DNA from: Triglochin maritima
Lineage: Eukaryota; Streptophyta; Magnoliopsida; Alismatales; Juncaginaceae
DNA length: 64,000 nucleotides
Direction of reading: 5' to 3'
Assembly (NCBI GenBank): GCA_963682175.1
Contig: OY821791.1
Span: 26,215,826 to 26,279,825, forward strand
Position numbers and translations under genes: made by a program. The notes under the pieces were generated by a model that did not search any database, was not told the DNA's origin, and saw only the letters and a list, made by a program, of their open reading frames with translations. This document shows, one piece after another, positions 1 through 13,154 of this stretch (position 1 is the stretch's first letter; every line of letters begins with the position of its first letter).

Positions 1-827
1 TATGTATCGGATCACTGTTCACCAACCTCCAGTAGCTTTTATCAATTTATCCCTAATTAAGTTCGGTTAACCGAATTCCATTCGGTTCACCGTTCCAAGG
101 TGGACAGTAGGATTGGTTAATCTCTGATCTACTCAAGTTTGGTTGATCGTGCTAACTTCGGTAGACCGAAGTTAGCACGGGTTTTGCACTGACAGTTATA
201 ACTCAAATAGTTGTTGGGTACAACGGTCAAGTGTCACGTGTCAATAGTCGTTGCGAACCTAAAACCAAGAGGGACTCGGTTGACCGATAGGTATTCGGTC
301 GTCCGAAGTGGGTCAAGTCAATTGGGCTCTAGGGACTCGATTCGAATGCGACTGTTGGAGCAAAGTCCAAAACCGGTCCAGGGCTATTCGGTCGACCGAA
401 GGTGTTTCGATCTTCCGTTGGGGCAATTCCAGAGAACACCTAAGTTTTACTGGTGGGATGTATTCTGGTATCCGAAAGGTGTTCGGTAGACCGAACTAGA
501 CAGAATTTGGTCGACCGAAGGTAGTTCAGTTTACCGATGAGGGACGGGACAGAATCCTATTGCTCAAGTTTACATTAAGCATTATTGACTCAATAAATAC
601 AAAATTACATGTCTTGGTCCAAAGCTTTGATTACAAGTCTTGATGTCTTTGTCCCAATACTCATTTCCTTGATTGTCTTGATCAACCTATTAAGATGTTT
701 ACAAGTATGTATACAAGTATGCAATGCATGTAATCATGTTTGCTCACTTCGATTGACTAGGTTGATTGATTAAGATTAGTTTAATCAATCATCAAAATTA
801 ATATAGATTAAGGGCAAAAAGCCAACA
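1..827. repeat. Copia-type LTR family A, copy cut by the window start
   Basis: The segment ends in GCCAACA after a stretch matching the ends of the other family A copies (near 31575 and 46108). It carries many GGTNNACC-type palindromes of the kind seen in those copies, for example at 65, 84, 485, 509 and 528. The next bases (828 onward) belong to a MULE transposase remnant, so this LTR lies inside that pseudogene. No primer site or polypurine tract adjoins the visible end, so it is probably a solo LTR; the other end lies outside the window. Confidence 0.75.
149..178. repeat. perfect 14-bp-arm inverted repeat in LTR A
   Basis: GTGCTAACTTCGGT at 149-162 is followed by AG and then its exact reverse complement at 165-178. 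The centre is a diverged GGTNNACC dyad, so this is an extended version of the palindromes that fill family A LTRs. It could extrude as a cruciform or fold as an RNA hairpin. Confidence 0.9.
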
Positions 828-833
828 ACAACA

Positions 834-1230
834 TCATGGTGACAAGGAATGCCAAGTACTTGCCACCTCCTATAGTTGTAGGTTCCCACATCAAGTTCCA
901 CAACTTCTCTATTAGTTGTTCCCAACACTTCTACCCTGTGATCTGTCTACTTAAGCAACTTATACCCTCTTAATCCTCTACTCCTATTTATCTGGCCTCT
1001 AACAAAAGGTACTAGTTGATCATCCCAACTCCTAGCTTTCCTCTTCCTTTGATAAAACAATTTCATAAACTTCTGCCTCACATTGTCCACAAACACTATA
1101 ATTGGTTTGTGTACTAATACCTTGTTGTTGAAGCTCCCAAAAATTCTAAAGTCCCATTTGGCACAACAAAGTGGAAGCTGAATATCACAAAAGAGAAGTA
1201 AATTTGGCGAGAAAGGAACATTCACAAGCA
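834..1230 (-). pseudogene. MULE transposase pseudogene, C-terminal part
   Basis: Read on the minus strand, the region encodes the C-terminal part of a plant Mutator-like transposase. It contains a stretch near DNVRQKFMKLFYQRKRKARS (within 1040-1120), then a degenerate SWIM zinc-finger region ending WQVLGIPCHH near 834-880. In intact MULE proteins this part has a CxC..CxH signature; here the first two cysteines are lost and a stop codon interrupts the frame. The LTR at 1-827 cuts it off downstream. The N-terminal part of what is probably the same gene lies at 3490-4970, with a 2.3-kb insertion between. Confidence 0.65.
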
Positions 1231-3489
1231 ACGATTTTCAATAAACAATAAAAGAGGAAATGAACCTCCATTAAAGTAAGGATTAGAATTGAAAATAAGA
1301 GTTCAATAACCATGAGATAGTTACATCTATACACAAATGGGTTTACAAGAGTTTCAAAAAGGAAACAAGTATGACTGAACCTACATTTCTTGTGTATACG
1401 AGGCAACAACAAAAACATATCACCACCATGCAACTACATGTCTTGAAATTTGCTAAGCTATCACCATCTATTCCTGGCAGTTTCCTGCAAAATATAGGCC
1501 ACAACAACGTGAGTTTATATAACTAAGTATGCCAAAGGTCCACTTTAGAACCAAAAACAATTGGTTAAATGATTCAACAATATATACCATCACTAACATT
1601 CGGGAAATGTAGATGTAACAATAAATGAGCTGAAAACAATCCTGCAAACAATGCGAGCAATTGGCATTAGAAATCAGGATATACTATCGAAATTCATTCA
1701 ATGAACATAGTTGGATAGTTCAATAAAACTTTATAACCAAGAAGTATGCAATTTCGGTCAATTCAAATACAATTCGATTTCGGTTTGATCTTTTTTTCCA
1801 TCATCAGTGATACATAAAATGTATCGAGAATTCCGATGAATTCTCACCGCTGGCATGTACGCTCTTCCAGTTAATGTATGACCCATCCCACCCCAAATTA
1901 ATAAATCATTTTAAATTTTCACGGGGTTCCATTCAACAACCTATGTCAATATAATTGATAACAGATATGTATCTGCAAACCTACAACCGCCAACTTCCTC
2001 GTCAGGCCCAATACTCCGAAGAGTTACAATAGTGTCAAACCCCATAATTTACCATATACAATACTTTAGTACCTGTCATTGTAATTCGTGGAACAATCAT
2101 TAACACATTTTGGAATCATCAAGAAAACTTTAAACATTCAAAATTGCAGTAAGGTAACCAACCAACTACTCATGATCCAAAAATCATCTTTTTAAACATC
2201 ATTTAAATGGATTGAGAGAAAGGAAAAGCAAGTTCATCAAAGCTCATGCTTTGAAGCCACTATAAAAATGTTAAAAACATACAATTGTGACTAACCATAT
2301 AGAGTACGAAATAATTGAAATTTAAGATCACAAATGGTACTAGGTGCAGTGTTGAAGTAGAGAAAATGACCAGTTTTGGTTCCTATGAATTATTGTTGAG
2401 TTACATTCACATGACAGCACTTTAACTACAATTTTACACTATCAAAAAAAGTTCTAATCAAAAGAAAATAAATCAACACAAGTGCAACATTTTTAACTTA
2501 AGAAGACTTATTTAACATGGTTTGTCATGAAGTTCTTGCAAGAAGTCAAGAGTGGCATATTAAAATAGGTTCCATGTGGACATGAGTTTGGTCATTACTC
2601 AGACATTCTATTAGATTGTGTTACATGAAGGCAAAACAAGTTACCTCTATAAGTCAAGACTTGTGCACATTAAGCAAGCTAAGTTACATAGACAATCTAC
2701 TAACACGGGCTTCCTTGTTAGCAAACTAAATGTGGATTAGAAAACATAGCTACACCTATCATTTAAATGTTGGAAAAACTAAAGGTCATCAACCAAGGCT
2801 GAAATGGTTTATCAAATCCAAACCAATCAAAGTCTAAAACCAAGATCCAAATGCTTACACAACACAAAGTCAACACACCAAAGTCAAATGGACCAAAAGT
2901 CTTAACCTCCATGCTAAATGGTGTCGTTCCAAACAAAGGACATCACATGGTTGATATGTCTCCTCTCATCCATAAAACTCACCCAAAGAAAAAGCATGTA
3001 AAGGTCACCCCATGGATTCTAACGTCATTATCTCACTTGTGTATTTAGTTGATAAGAAATTTGACCACCAATACGAAGTGTTCATTTTAATAAGCTAGAA
3101 ACCACTCTCAACTTGAAATCCAATGTATAAGAACTTCCAAAGCTTCTTTAGCTACTATAAGATCTATTCCTTTAAATCACGAAACCAAGAAGAGGTTGAC
3201 TCTAGTGAGACCCACGGCATACCTTAGGAGAGAACCCAACAAACTCCTCTCCAAGCTTGATACGAACTCCGAAGAGACTTCCCAATGAGCTCCGGCGGAC
3301 TAGCGGCTTGATCCGGTGAGCTCAGACTAGCTCTGGTGAGGATCCGATGAGGTCTTCCTCTCTCCTCTCATACTCTCTTCACCACCAAAAGGGGGCAAAC
3401 AAACAATTGGGGTTAGAGTACTCCCAATCTAACAAAGCTAATGGGGAAATATCAAAAAGACCCCCCCCCCCAAAGTTAAAAGGGAAAGT
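1231..3489. other. unassigned insertion between two MULE fragments
   Basis: This AT-rich stretch separates the two halves of the MULE pseudogene. I find no convincing coding region in it. It ends with a purine- and pyrimidine-rich section (3180-3480) containing a run of about 12 C at 3459-3470. It may be an inserted element, but I saw no terminal repeats or target duplication. Confidence 0.4.
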
Positions 3490-4970
3490 CAATACTTTAC
3501 AAATATTATTAGTCACACAATTGCTTTTGGTTGCGACTCCAAACTATGATCTACTCCAACATTTGTCTTTGTTGTGGACATTTGTTAACCACTGCCAAGC
3601 ATCTACATTAGCCAACTGAATTTTTCTCATGATTCGACTGAATTCTTCTTCAGTGTAAGCTCTGGGAGCCCCCTCACTAGATCAAGCAAACAATCACCCT
3701 CAAAGTGCCTTTTGAAATCATTGTAGAGGTGTCTCATGAATGTTATATGTTCCTAACCACTATACTGCAATGCCACTGCCTTCTCTAATCCTTTATCTTT
3801 GTCACTCATGAAAATCATTCCATTTATCTCCCCAATTGCCTTCTTCAAGCACTGCAAAATCACTCCCAATTGTCCTTGTTTTCTATTTGAACAACTGTCA
3901 ATGGTAGAAGTCAATTGTTACCATCCATAGCAACTGCTGCCAAGCAACTACCTTTATACATGTGTTTTTGAGATGGCACCCATCTAAACCTATCACAGGT
4001 CTACAACTAAGCAACAAACCATAACTGCAACCTTGAAACACACAAAAAACCTGAAAAACCTATCACTATCATCAAGTTCTAGTTTAATTACAGATCCATG
4101 GTTCCTTTTGTGTAACTCTTCAACCATAGCTGGTAGTAAGTCATACTGAGTTTCATCAGTCCCATATATTTTCTTTAGTGTAGTCTCTCTTCCTCTTTAA
4201 ACTCTGTGATGCTTCAACTCCAAGTGATGCAACTCAGTAAGTTTGTTCTAGATGTCTTTATCCTTCATGTTCTCATCTAGCTGAAGCCACTTCAAGCATT
4301 GGTACCTATGAATCTTGTAGTGGCCATCTTGGAATTGAGTTTGTTGACACTAGAGCAATTGTGCTTCTCCCTGAGACTCTTGATCTGAAACATGACATCT
4401 CCATTTGCAATTCAAATCCTAACACTTTGCAATTAACCTCTTCTTGTCACTCTTGTAGAATCTTTTGGCACTCTTTCACCCAAGATAGAATCCCTCACAA
4501 GCGATTTATTTGCAAATTTCCTACCGAATATGATGTCTGGCTTCAAGTGATCAACTTGTATGACCATCTCCTCCCACTACAACTTGTAAGTCTTTAGTAT
4601 ACAAATCATCATTTGAGACTTCCTCATCACTGTTGTCTAGGATTTCACCAGGCTGAAATGCCTCATCACCTGACCCTTGTGAGTACACTTCATCATCTTC
4701 ATCTCCAAACTAATCTTCAACTGTATAATCCTACTCTTGTGTTTCTATATTCACATTTGTTTGCTCACTGCTCTTAGTAGGGCTCCTAAATGGATAACTC
4801 TCCTCTTTAGCTTTGTTCATTTGTATTGTGACTGGAGATGAAATTGGAGTGGTGTGGTTACTGATTGTATTACTCTTAGGAGTGAGTGGACTTCGTTGGT
4901 TATTTTCCTCAAAGGCCACTTTCTTGCCTTTAGTTTGAAGGTTGCAACAAGTCCTCTTTTTCAAACCGTC
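3490..4970 (-). pseudogene. MULE (MuDR-type) transposase pseudogene, N-terminal and catalytic part
   Basis: On the minus strand, broken frames give a recognisable plant MULE. There is an acidic N-terminal linker (4970-4640) and a MuDR-type N-terminal domain with KSDKKRLIAKC near 4430-4480. Then comes the catalytic-domain neighbourhood with a histidine-rich HITFMRHLYNDFKRHFEGD stretch near 3700-3750, followed by EEFSRIMRKIQLANVDAWQW near 3590-3640. Many stops and frameshifts are present, so it cannot encode a protein. Strand and order agree with the C-terminal fragment at 834-1230, which suggests one gene split by an insertion. The assignment rests on remembered family motifs. Confidence 0.65.
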
Positions 4971-5647
4971 AAGTTTTTACTTTGATAAAGGCACTGCATA
5001 ACTGCCTACTTCATCACATGTGGAAAAAGGTAGTGCTTAGATAAAGGCAATGCTTAGACTTGATCAAATGCTTTTGAGAATATCTCTTTGAGTTGGTCTA
5101 ATTTTTCTCAACCGAACATGTCAATTTGGATAATTAATGAGATTTCTCGACGAAATTGAGAGAAAAAAGGAGAGCGAGAGGACCACTAGTGTGATGCGCA
5201 TCCAGAAAAAAATTATATTCAATTCCATAGATTTAAGCGTAGTATCTTGAAGTTGGTGGTATAATTGTTTAACTGTGGTTTAATTTGGGATTTGGGAGGA
5301 GCTAAGATAATATTTTGACCAAAAATAATTTTAGAGTCCATTTGATTCAAATAGGGGACTTTGAAGCTCTTTTGAATAACTACATTTGGAAGATAAGTTA
5401 TAATATTTTTGACTTGTATTGTTCTGTAAGTTTGATAATTTTTTAGTTGAAAAATCAGCGTTACATAAATTTTAGTTAGGTGTTGTGAATGTTTGGGATT
5501 TGACTTTTTTGATTATGATGTGCAATCTTACTTTTCAAGTACAGTTATACTTTTCTAGTACAGTTTGTTAGCTGAAAATGGAATGAAAACTTAAAATAAA
5601 TTAGCATTTATAGGAAACTTATTCATCAAGGTCATTCTATACATAAG
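4971..5647. other. AT-rich region with no recognisable feature
   Basis: No open frame, RNA gene or clear repeat is visible. A CACTAGTG string at 5187 was checked as a possible CACTA end, but the bases after it do not match the CACTA end at 29479. Confidence 0.4.
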
Positions 5648-6042
5648 AGTCGTAGAATGAATAATAAACCTAAAGTTTGCAATTCCATAAACGAAAATAA
5701 CAATGAGCATAAATAGTAACAATTATTACCAAACTCTTTTATTATAATTTTAGGTTATACTTATACACTATTTTGCTCCCTTTATTGTCTAGATTTTATC
5801 GATTTTAAACCTAAGAATGAGCATAGTCAATAAATCTTCCCAAAGCACTTGCTTTGTGTTTGGACATTGAAATTTGAGTTGTAAGAATAAAATTAATTTA
5901 ACTGATGTGTCGTGTTTTATGGTTGTAAAAATTTCTTTTGGATGTTTTAATTTAATGTATTTAGATTTGTAAAAATGTTAAAAATAGGAAGGATAATTTT
6001 AATTTTTTTAATTTGTTTTAAGGAATCATCTTAAAGTTGTGG
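5648..6042. repeat. flank A, copy 1 (duplicated 400-bp segment)
   Basis: The sequence from ATAAGAGTCGTAG to just before the LTR at 6043 recurs at about 14553-14953, again directly against an Athila LTR, with only a few base differences. It does not look like Athila internal sequence. See the separate finding on how the duplication may have formed. Confidence 0.85.
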
Positions 6043-7432
6043 TGATTGATCGTTTTATATTTCTACCGCAAGTGCACGGCCGTGTTGAAGCGGTGGCAAG
6101 TACGGGTCGTCCACTGGGAGGTGTGTCGACACTTGGTTTGTTCGAATGCGAGAGGTAAAAGAAGGAGAGAAAGATGTATTACACTAAGCTACACTACAAT
6201 GCTAAACTAGGAAACTAAGAAGCTGAAATGAACTAAACAACTAAGCTAATCAACCAAATGCCAAATATGAAATCACAGAAATGGAAAACCCCTAAGGGGT
6301 GGAGTGTGTGTGTGCACATGAGATAAGTGTGGTATGAAATGCATTCAAGAAGCTCAAGTTAGTTGGTGTTGTTAATGCATAAGAAGTACCTAACTATGGC
6401 AAGACCTATCATTACAACACTAATTTATGTGAATAATATGAGCAATGCAAGGTTGTTATTAAGACACTTAGACAAGCATGGAGTGTACCTAAGCTATGGC
6501 AGAAACCATCATGTAAGGTTTTTAATAATTCAACCAAGCATACTAATATCAACACAAAACATTTATATTAAGCATTCAACCACCTACATAACATGTACAT
6601 ACACCTACTCCACCCCCCAAAGGGGATGGAACTACTCACTACTCATTACACTAACTATATTAACAAAAGCAAGCATAATACTGAAATGAAACTATACTAA
6701 TCAAGCAAGAAATATTTAAAGAAGCATAAAACAAAACAAGCACCAAAGTAAACACATTAACTAAGCAAGAATTAACAAGCTAAAAAAAACTTCTATTATG
6801 AACTCACTCAGATTACAAGCAGCCCTTCCTCCACTAGAGTTTTGCTTCAAGGCTTCACTCTTAGTAGGGAAGAAAGCCACCAAAGAGAGAGATAGATACA
6901 ATGGGAGGTGAAGAGTTCTATTTATAAGCATGGAAAAAGCTAATCCGGGACAATCCCTCGATGTGGGACTAAACCAATACCAAAAATAGCCTAAACACAT
7001 GATAATACAAGTCCAGGAAGAAGCTTGGCTGATTTGGGATTAACCAGACCGCCAATTGGCGGCCTATAAGCTTCAGATCGGTCTGGATCTTCTGGTGGGC
7101 TTTCCTTGGATTGTTTCTTGGTCTTGGATGCATCTAACTTGTTTAGTGGAGCTCCGACCCGAATCGAATTAACAAAATACTCCCCATGATAGTGTGGAGT
7201 TTCATGTTTTGCTCTTAGGTCCTTCTATCTTACGATCAGGTCCTTCTGTCTTGCATCTTGGTCCCTAGGTCTCACAATTAAGTCCTTTTTCCTGCTTTTG
7301 GGTCCTTTCATGGCTCTTCTCTTCAAACCTTTTTATTCCTGAAAACTAAACATAAAACTCGTCACGTAGCATTGCTTAGGTGTAAGATAATGGATATAAG
7401 ATACAAATATAAGCATGAAATGATGTCAATCA
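6043..7432 (-). repeat. left (3') LTR of older Athila element
   Basis: The LTR starts TGATTGATCG and ends GATGTCAATCA, giving TG..CA termini, 1390 bp. Its partner is split into 14954-15099 and 27222-28472. On the minus strand a TATA-like TTATAAATAG lies near 6920, and one CCGCCAATTGGCGG palindrome lies upstream of it at 7049-7062. The partner LTR has two such palindromes, so this copy has lost one 21-bp unit. About nine substitutions and five small indels separate the two LTRs by eye. Confidence 0.85.
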
Positions 7433-8989
7433 AATACCCCCACACCTAAGTTTTTACTAGTCCCGAGCAAAACAAAGAAAGAGAAAAGCAAACGAAAAAC
7501 AAGAAATCCTAACTCACTTTCGTAGGAATCACGGTTGCACTTAGCACGTGCAACAAGCCGTTAAACCTCTTTGTTGCCAAGGAGGAGGAGTGTTGTCTCC
7601 TGAGGGTTTTCAGCGGATATACCCACAAAATCCGAACAAGATGCATTATTCAATCTAGACCTCGACTCGTTGGACAATTTTTTGTCGATCAATGGACGCG
7701 GTAATGCTACGGGCCGACTCTATAAAAGTGATCAGTCCACACCTAGCCTAATGAACCATTCGTGCAAGTTAAATAAGGAATTAAGTGAAAGACATGGACA
7801 ACCTCAAGATCCTCAAGTGATACAAAGTGTAAGGTCCATTAAGGTTCTTATTTGCATTACCATTTTTTTTTCACATTTTTTTCTTTTTTTTCTTTTTATT
7901 AGTTGGAGCTTCGTTCTCCCTGGGTCAGGTTTCGTGCATCATTGCACATGAGGACTTACACTATCACGTACACATTTCCCCAAATCTCCACATAGGGCAA
8001 TCCCTACCACCCGTATAACGGGAGTTCGGTCGGCGCATCCCAAGTCAGATGACTCGAAAGCACCAGGCACAAAGTCCCCTCAGACCTACTTTCCCGAGTG
8101 ATAGGAGCCGTGCGAGAAGAGAGAACACCTACTCACTTATTTTTTTATCTACACATGAACCAAAACCCCTACACTTAATGTCTCACAACAAAATTTAAAG
8201 GGTCATTGACTACAACAAACTTCCTTAAGTTAACAGACACGAATTATTGACTCACTAGGTTCAGGGTGGACTTCATTAAATGTTTGAGCACTGAAACCCT
8301 ATGATTACTCACCCCCAAGGGAAAACTGGGGTGCATCCTAACGACTCGATAAATCCTAAAGCCACAGTACTAGATATCCTAATGCATCAAGTTCAAGACA
8401 ATTTTGGGAGCTTTCTTTTTACTTTGCCTCTCAACGGTTTTGTACATGCTAAACACACGCAAAACCCACAAAACATTTTCTTTCGCAAACACATGAAGAT
8501 TTTGAAAGAAATGTGAAAAATTTGAAGCACTAGGCAAGCAAAAGAAGACAAGTCACCCAAGGATCATGGCAAGCAGATATATCGATATTAAATGCAGCAC
8601 ACTAACATGACCCTAAAAATGCAAACAAAAGAAAACAAAATCAAAAGAAAAGACTCGACTATGTACACACGTAAAACACCCCCCCCCCCCCACACCTACT
8701 TCATGCATTGTCCTCAATGAATGTTAGCAAGATACTACATGGATGTATGCATGAAACAAAATAGATCTCACCAACGTGAAGTACACAAGGGAGTTCATGG
8801 CTATGCTGATGGACACAACCCAACTTCCCTCAAAACCTGTGAGATGCTAAAGAAGGGATACAAATACGTGAAAGAAATGGGGCCCAAATACTCAAGGGTT
8901 GGGGCCCACAACAATCGATGCTCACTGAAGGAGTCTTTTTTTTCTTTTTTTCTTTTTTTTTAACTATGTACAAATGAACGCTCAACCAC
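7433..8989 (-). other. non-coding 3' region and polypurine tract of older Athila element
   Basis: Directly inside the LTR, the plus strand reads AATACCCCCACACC, so the minus strand carries a G-rich polypurine tract at about 7433-7447, the second-strand primer. The rest matches the same region of the younger element (16498-17780), including T-rich stretches and a run of about 13 C at 8680-8692. The similarity ends near 8715. The younger element then has a 297-residue ORF that is absent here, and about 270 bp of unrelated sequence precede the integrase end. Confidence 0.75.
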
Positions 8990-11900
8990 TCACGTGGGAG
9001 TATGAATGGTTGAGTGCGAGGGAGGTTCATGAAGGAACATGACCTCCTCGACTTCGGCTGGTGCCCCCTCCAAGTAGGGTTTGAGGCGTTGTCCATTAAC
9101 TTTGAACACGTCCCCATTCCCTGGGTTCAAGATCTCAACCGCTCCATGAGGATAAACGGTTTGGACAATAAACGGGCCAGACCAGCGACTGCGGAGCTTA
9201 CCCGCAAACAGATGAAGCCGGGAATTGTAGAGCAACACCTTCTGCCCGGCCGTAAACACCTTTCGCATAATCATGCGATCATGAAACACCTTGGCTCGGG
9301 ACTTATGAATTTTGGCATTCTCGTACGCATCATTGCGTAGCTCTTCTAATTCCACAATGTCGAGCTTACGTTGTACTCCTGCTTGATCAAGATCCATATT
9401 CAGGTTCTTGATCGCCCAGAAAGCACGATGCTCAAGCTCGACGGGTAGGTGGCAAGCCTTGCCGTACACTACCCGATATGGGGACATACCCAAATTGGTC
9501 TTCTACGCGGTGCGGAAAGCCCACAACACGTCATTCAACTTAGTTGACCAATCCTTCCTCGAGGAACTAACCGTCTTCTCAAGAATTTGCTTTAATTGAC
9601 GGTTAGAGATTTCAACCTGCCCACTAGTTTGCGGATGGTATGGGGTCGCAAGCTTGTGGGTGATCGAATACTTCCTCATAAGCGCTTCAAAGGAGCGATT
9701 ACAGAAGTGGGTCCCCCTATCGTTGATTATGGTACGAGGAGTACCAAATCGCGCAAAAATGTCCCTCAAAAATTTGGTGACCACCTTGTTGTCATTGGTC
9801 TTTGTGGGTATAGCCTCAACCCACTTAGACACATAGTCAACGGCCAGCAGAATGTAAACATTCCCGAACGAGTTCGGGAAGGGACCCATGAAATCGATGC
9901 CCCACACAACGAAGATGTCGACAACAAGGACATTTTGCAAAGGCATCATGTCACGTCGACCAATCCTGCCAAGGCGCTGGCACCTATCACATTGCTTACA
10001 AAAGTCGTAAGCATCCTTGAAAAGAGAGGGCCAGTAGAATCCTGATTGGAGCACCTTGGCAACAGTTTTCTTTGCTCCAAAGTGTCCTCCACATGCCTTG
10101 GAATGGCAGAAATGGAGCACACTTTGGAACTCGGTATCTGGGACGCACCGCCTGAAAATTTGGTCAGAGCAGTATTTGAATAGATATGGGTCGTCCCAGT
10201 GAAAGAATATGACATACGATCTAAATTTGGATTGGTCAGATTTTGACCAACCCACAGGAAGTTGCTCGGTCACGAGGTAGTTCACGATGTCGGCAAACCA
10301 AGGGTTATCTTCGATCGTGAACAACTGCTCGTCAGGAAATTTGTCGTCAATGATTTGGTCCTGTGGGTTGGTCGTCTCAAGACGAGACAAGTGGTCAGCT
10401 ACAACGTTTTCACACCCTTTTTTGTCCCGAATCTCGAGATCGAATTCTTGTAACAACAAGATCCATCTCAAGAGTCGGGATTTTGCATCTTTCTTCGCCA
10501 TGAGGTGCTTGATGGTTGTGTGATCAGAATAGATAATCACGTGGGAGCCAATCAAGTACGACCGGAATTTCTCCAAAGCAAATATGATCGCTAAGAATTC
10601 CTTCTCGGTCACAGTGTAGTTCAATTGGGCATCATTGAGTGTTCTACTGGCATAGTAGATCACATGAGGCAATTTGTCCAATCGTTGCCCAAGCACTGCT
10701 CCCACAGCGAAGTCAGATGCATCACACATTAACTCAAAGGGTTCAGTCCACACCGGTGCCTTAATAATGGGAGCTGAAGTCAACTCTTTCTTCAAGGTCA
10801 AAAAGGCATGGTGGCAATCCGGTGTGAACTCAAAAATGGCATCCTTAGCCAACAAGGCGGTGAGAGGTCGAGCGATTTTGCTAAAATCCCGAATGAACCG
10901 CCGATAGAATCCAGCATGCCCCAAAAAGGCGCGGATATCCTTCACATTACGTGGCGGTGGGAGATTAACAATAAGACCCACTTTGGCGGGATCGACCTCA
11001 CTTCCCCTACTTGAGACCACATGTCCAAGTACAATCCCTCGCTTCACCATGAAGTGACATTTCTCCCAATTGAGAGCGAGGTTCTTCTCACGGCATCGCT
11101 TGAGGACAAGGCTCAAGTGATGAAGGCACTCATCAAAGGAAGCGCCAAATATGGAAAAGTCGTCCATGAAGATATCAAGGAAACGCTCAACCATATCGGA
11201 GAAGATGCTGATCATACACCTTTGAAACGTTGCCGGCGCATTGCACAACCCAAAGGGCATGCGACGGTAGGCAAACGTGCCAAAGGGACAAGTAAATGTG
11301 GTTTTCTCTTGATCCTCGGGGGCGATGGGAATTTGGTTGTAACTGGAGTATCCATCAAGAAAACAATAATACTCATGACCGGCCAACCTCTCCAACATCT
11401 GATCAATGAATGGCAACGGGAAATGATCTTTCCGCGTTGCCGCATTGAGCTTGCGATAATCAACGCAAACTCACCAGCCAGTTTGCAGGCGTGTCGGGAT
11501 AAGCTCATTATGCTCATTCTCCACAACCGTCACGCCTGACTTCTTGGGAACCACATGGACAGGACTCACCCACGAACTATCAGAGATAGGATAGATTATG
11601 CCATGATCCAAGCACTTAAGAACCTCCTTTCGGACGGCTTCTTTCAGTACAGGATTCAATCTCCGTTGTGGGTCCCTATGGGGCCTAGAATCCTCTTCCA
11701 TGTGGATCCGATGCTGAACAATACCAGGGCTAATTCCCTTGATATCCTTCAAGGACCACCCGATCGCCTCTTTGTTTTCAAAGAGTACTCTTTTGAGGGC
11801 AACCTCTTGATCTTTTTCAAGATCAGAAGCAATAATGAGTGGCAATGTCTCATTATCCCCTAAAAAGATGTACTTTAGGTTATCGGAGAGCGGTTTAAGC

Positions 11901-13142
11901 TCGACCAGAGGTGGGTCCTTGTTGGATTCAGAGTTACTTTCAAGTGGCTCAAGGGCCACGGGGTAAGAGGAGCAAGCACCCAGATGTGCCTCCTCATCCA
12001 GAGATATGCTGGCGGATTCCTCAAGATCCTCTTCACTCGCAACCTGATCATTAGGCACCTCAATAATATGTCGATGTGAGTCGAACATGCCTAATGAGTC
12101 AGGCTCATCCGTGTCCTGGATGAAATTGGCTCCGACAGTGTCGTCGCAGAGCCCATGTTGCTTACCAAGAGTGAAGATGTTGAAATCCGCCGTGAGGTTT
12201 CCAAAAGACAACCTCATCAAGCCATTGCGACAATTGATCAAAGCATTAGATGTCGCAAGAAATGGCCTCCCAAGGATCACAGGAATCTGTCCTTGTGGGT
12301 TGGACACGGGTTCGGTATCCAAGATGATGAAATCAACTGGAAATACGAACTCACCCACTTTGATAAGGACATCCTCCACACTCCCTCGTGGGATTTTTAC
12401 GGATCTATCAGCCAACTGGAGGGTTGTCCTCGTTGGTTTAAGATCGCCTATCCCAAGGTTGACATAGACTGAGTAAGGCAGGAGATTCACAGATGCCCCC
12501 AAATCCAATAGAGCTTGAGAGATGGTCACATTCCCAATCATGCAAGAGAGTTGGACAACCTGGGTCCTTGTACTTGACATTCATGGGTTGTGTCAATATG
12601 GAGCTCACATTGGCGGCCAAAAAGGCCTTTTTGGGCACATTTGTTTTTCTCTTGGTGGTGCAAAGGTCCTTGAGGAACTTGGCATACGGTGGCATTTGTT
12701 GAACAACGTCCAACAACGGGATGTTCACCTTTACTTGCCTAAGTACCTCAACGATCTTATCCCAATGCTCATCACGTTTTTTAGTCAACCGATGAGGGAA
12801 TGGTGCCTTGGGGACATAGGAATCACGAGGAGGAGTCTCAGAATTAGGTTCCTTGACAGGCTCAAGACTCTCCTCGGAAGACTCGCCAACAGGGTTGGCT
12901 TCAGGCATTTCCACATTGTTGTCAACGACCCTTCCCGATCTCAAGGTATGAACAACATTAGCATGTTGGGAAGGGTCACTTTCAACATTGTGCACATTTT
13001 GCCTAGCATGAGCAGGCTGACCCCTGGGATTTACCACAGGTTGACTCGGAAATTGACCCTTCTCGCGTTCATGGAGCTGATGAGCCAACTGGCTTACTTG
13101 CATTTCCAATGCTTTGACCGTATTATTGTTGGCCGCAAGCAT
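8990..13142 (-). pseudogene. pol: Athila pol pseudogene (protease, RT, RNase H, integrase)
   Basis: The protease motif DLGASVNLLP (near 12490), the RT core FMDDFSIFG (near 11150-11175), RNase H motif [14 protein letters not shown] (near 10690-10730), an integrase HHCC zinc finger and a DDE core ([26 protein letters not shown]) are all present in order. A frameshift near 12545 separates the linker from protease. In-frame stops lie at 11471-11473 (CGA to TGA, changing a conserved Arg just before the RT core) and at 9503-9505 (after FRTA in the integrase). The C-terminal integrase region ends at 8990. It cannot make a full polyprotein. Confidence 0.85.
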
Positions 13143-13154
13143 GGATTGAGTGCT

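Noticed and set aside
5187..5194. CACTAGTG as the left end of the CACTA element at 28473-29479
   Set aside because: The following bases do not match the terminal repeat after 29479, and no subterminal units follow.
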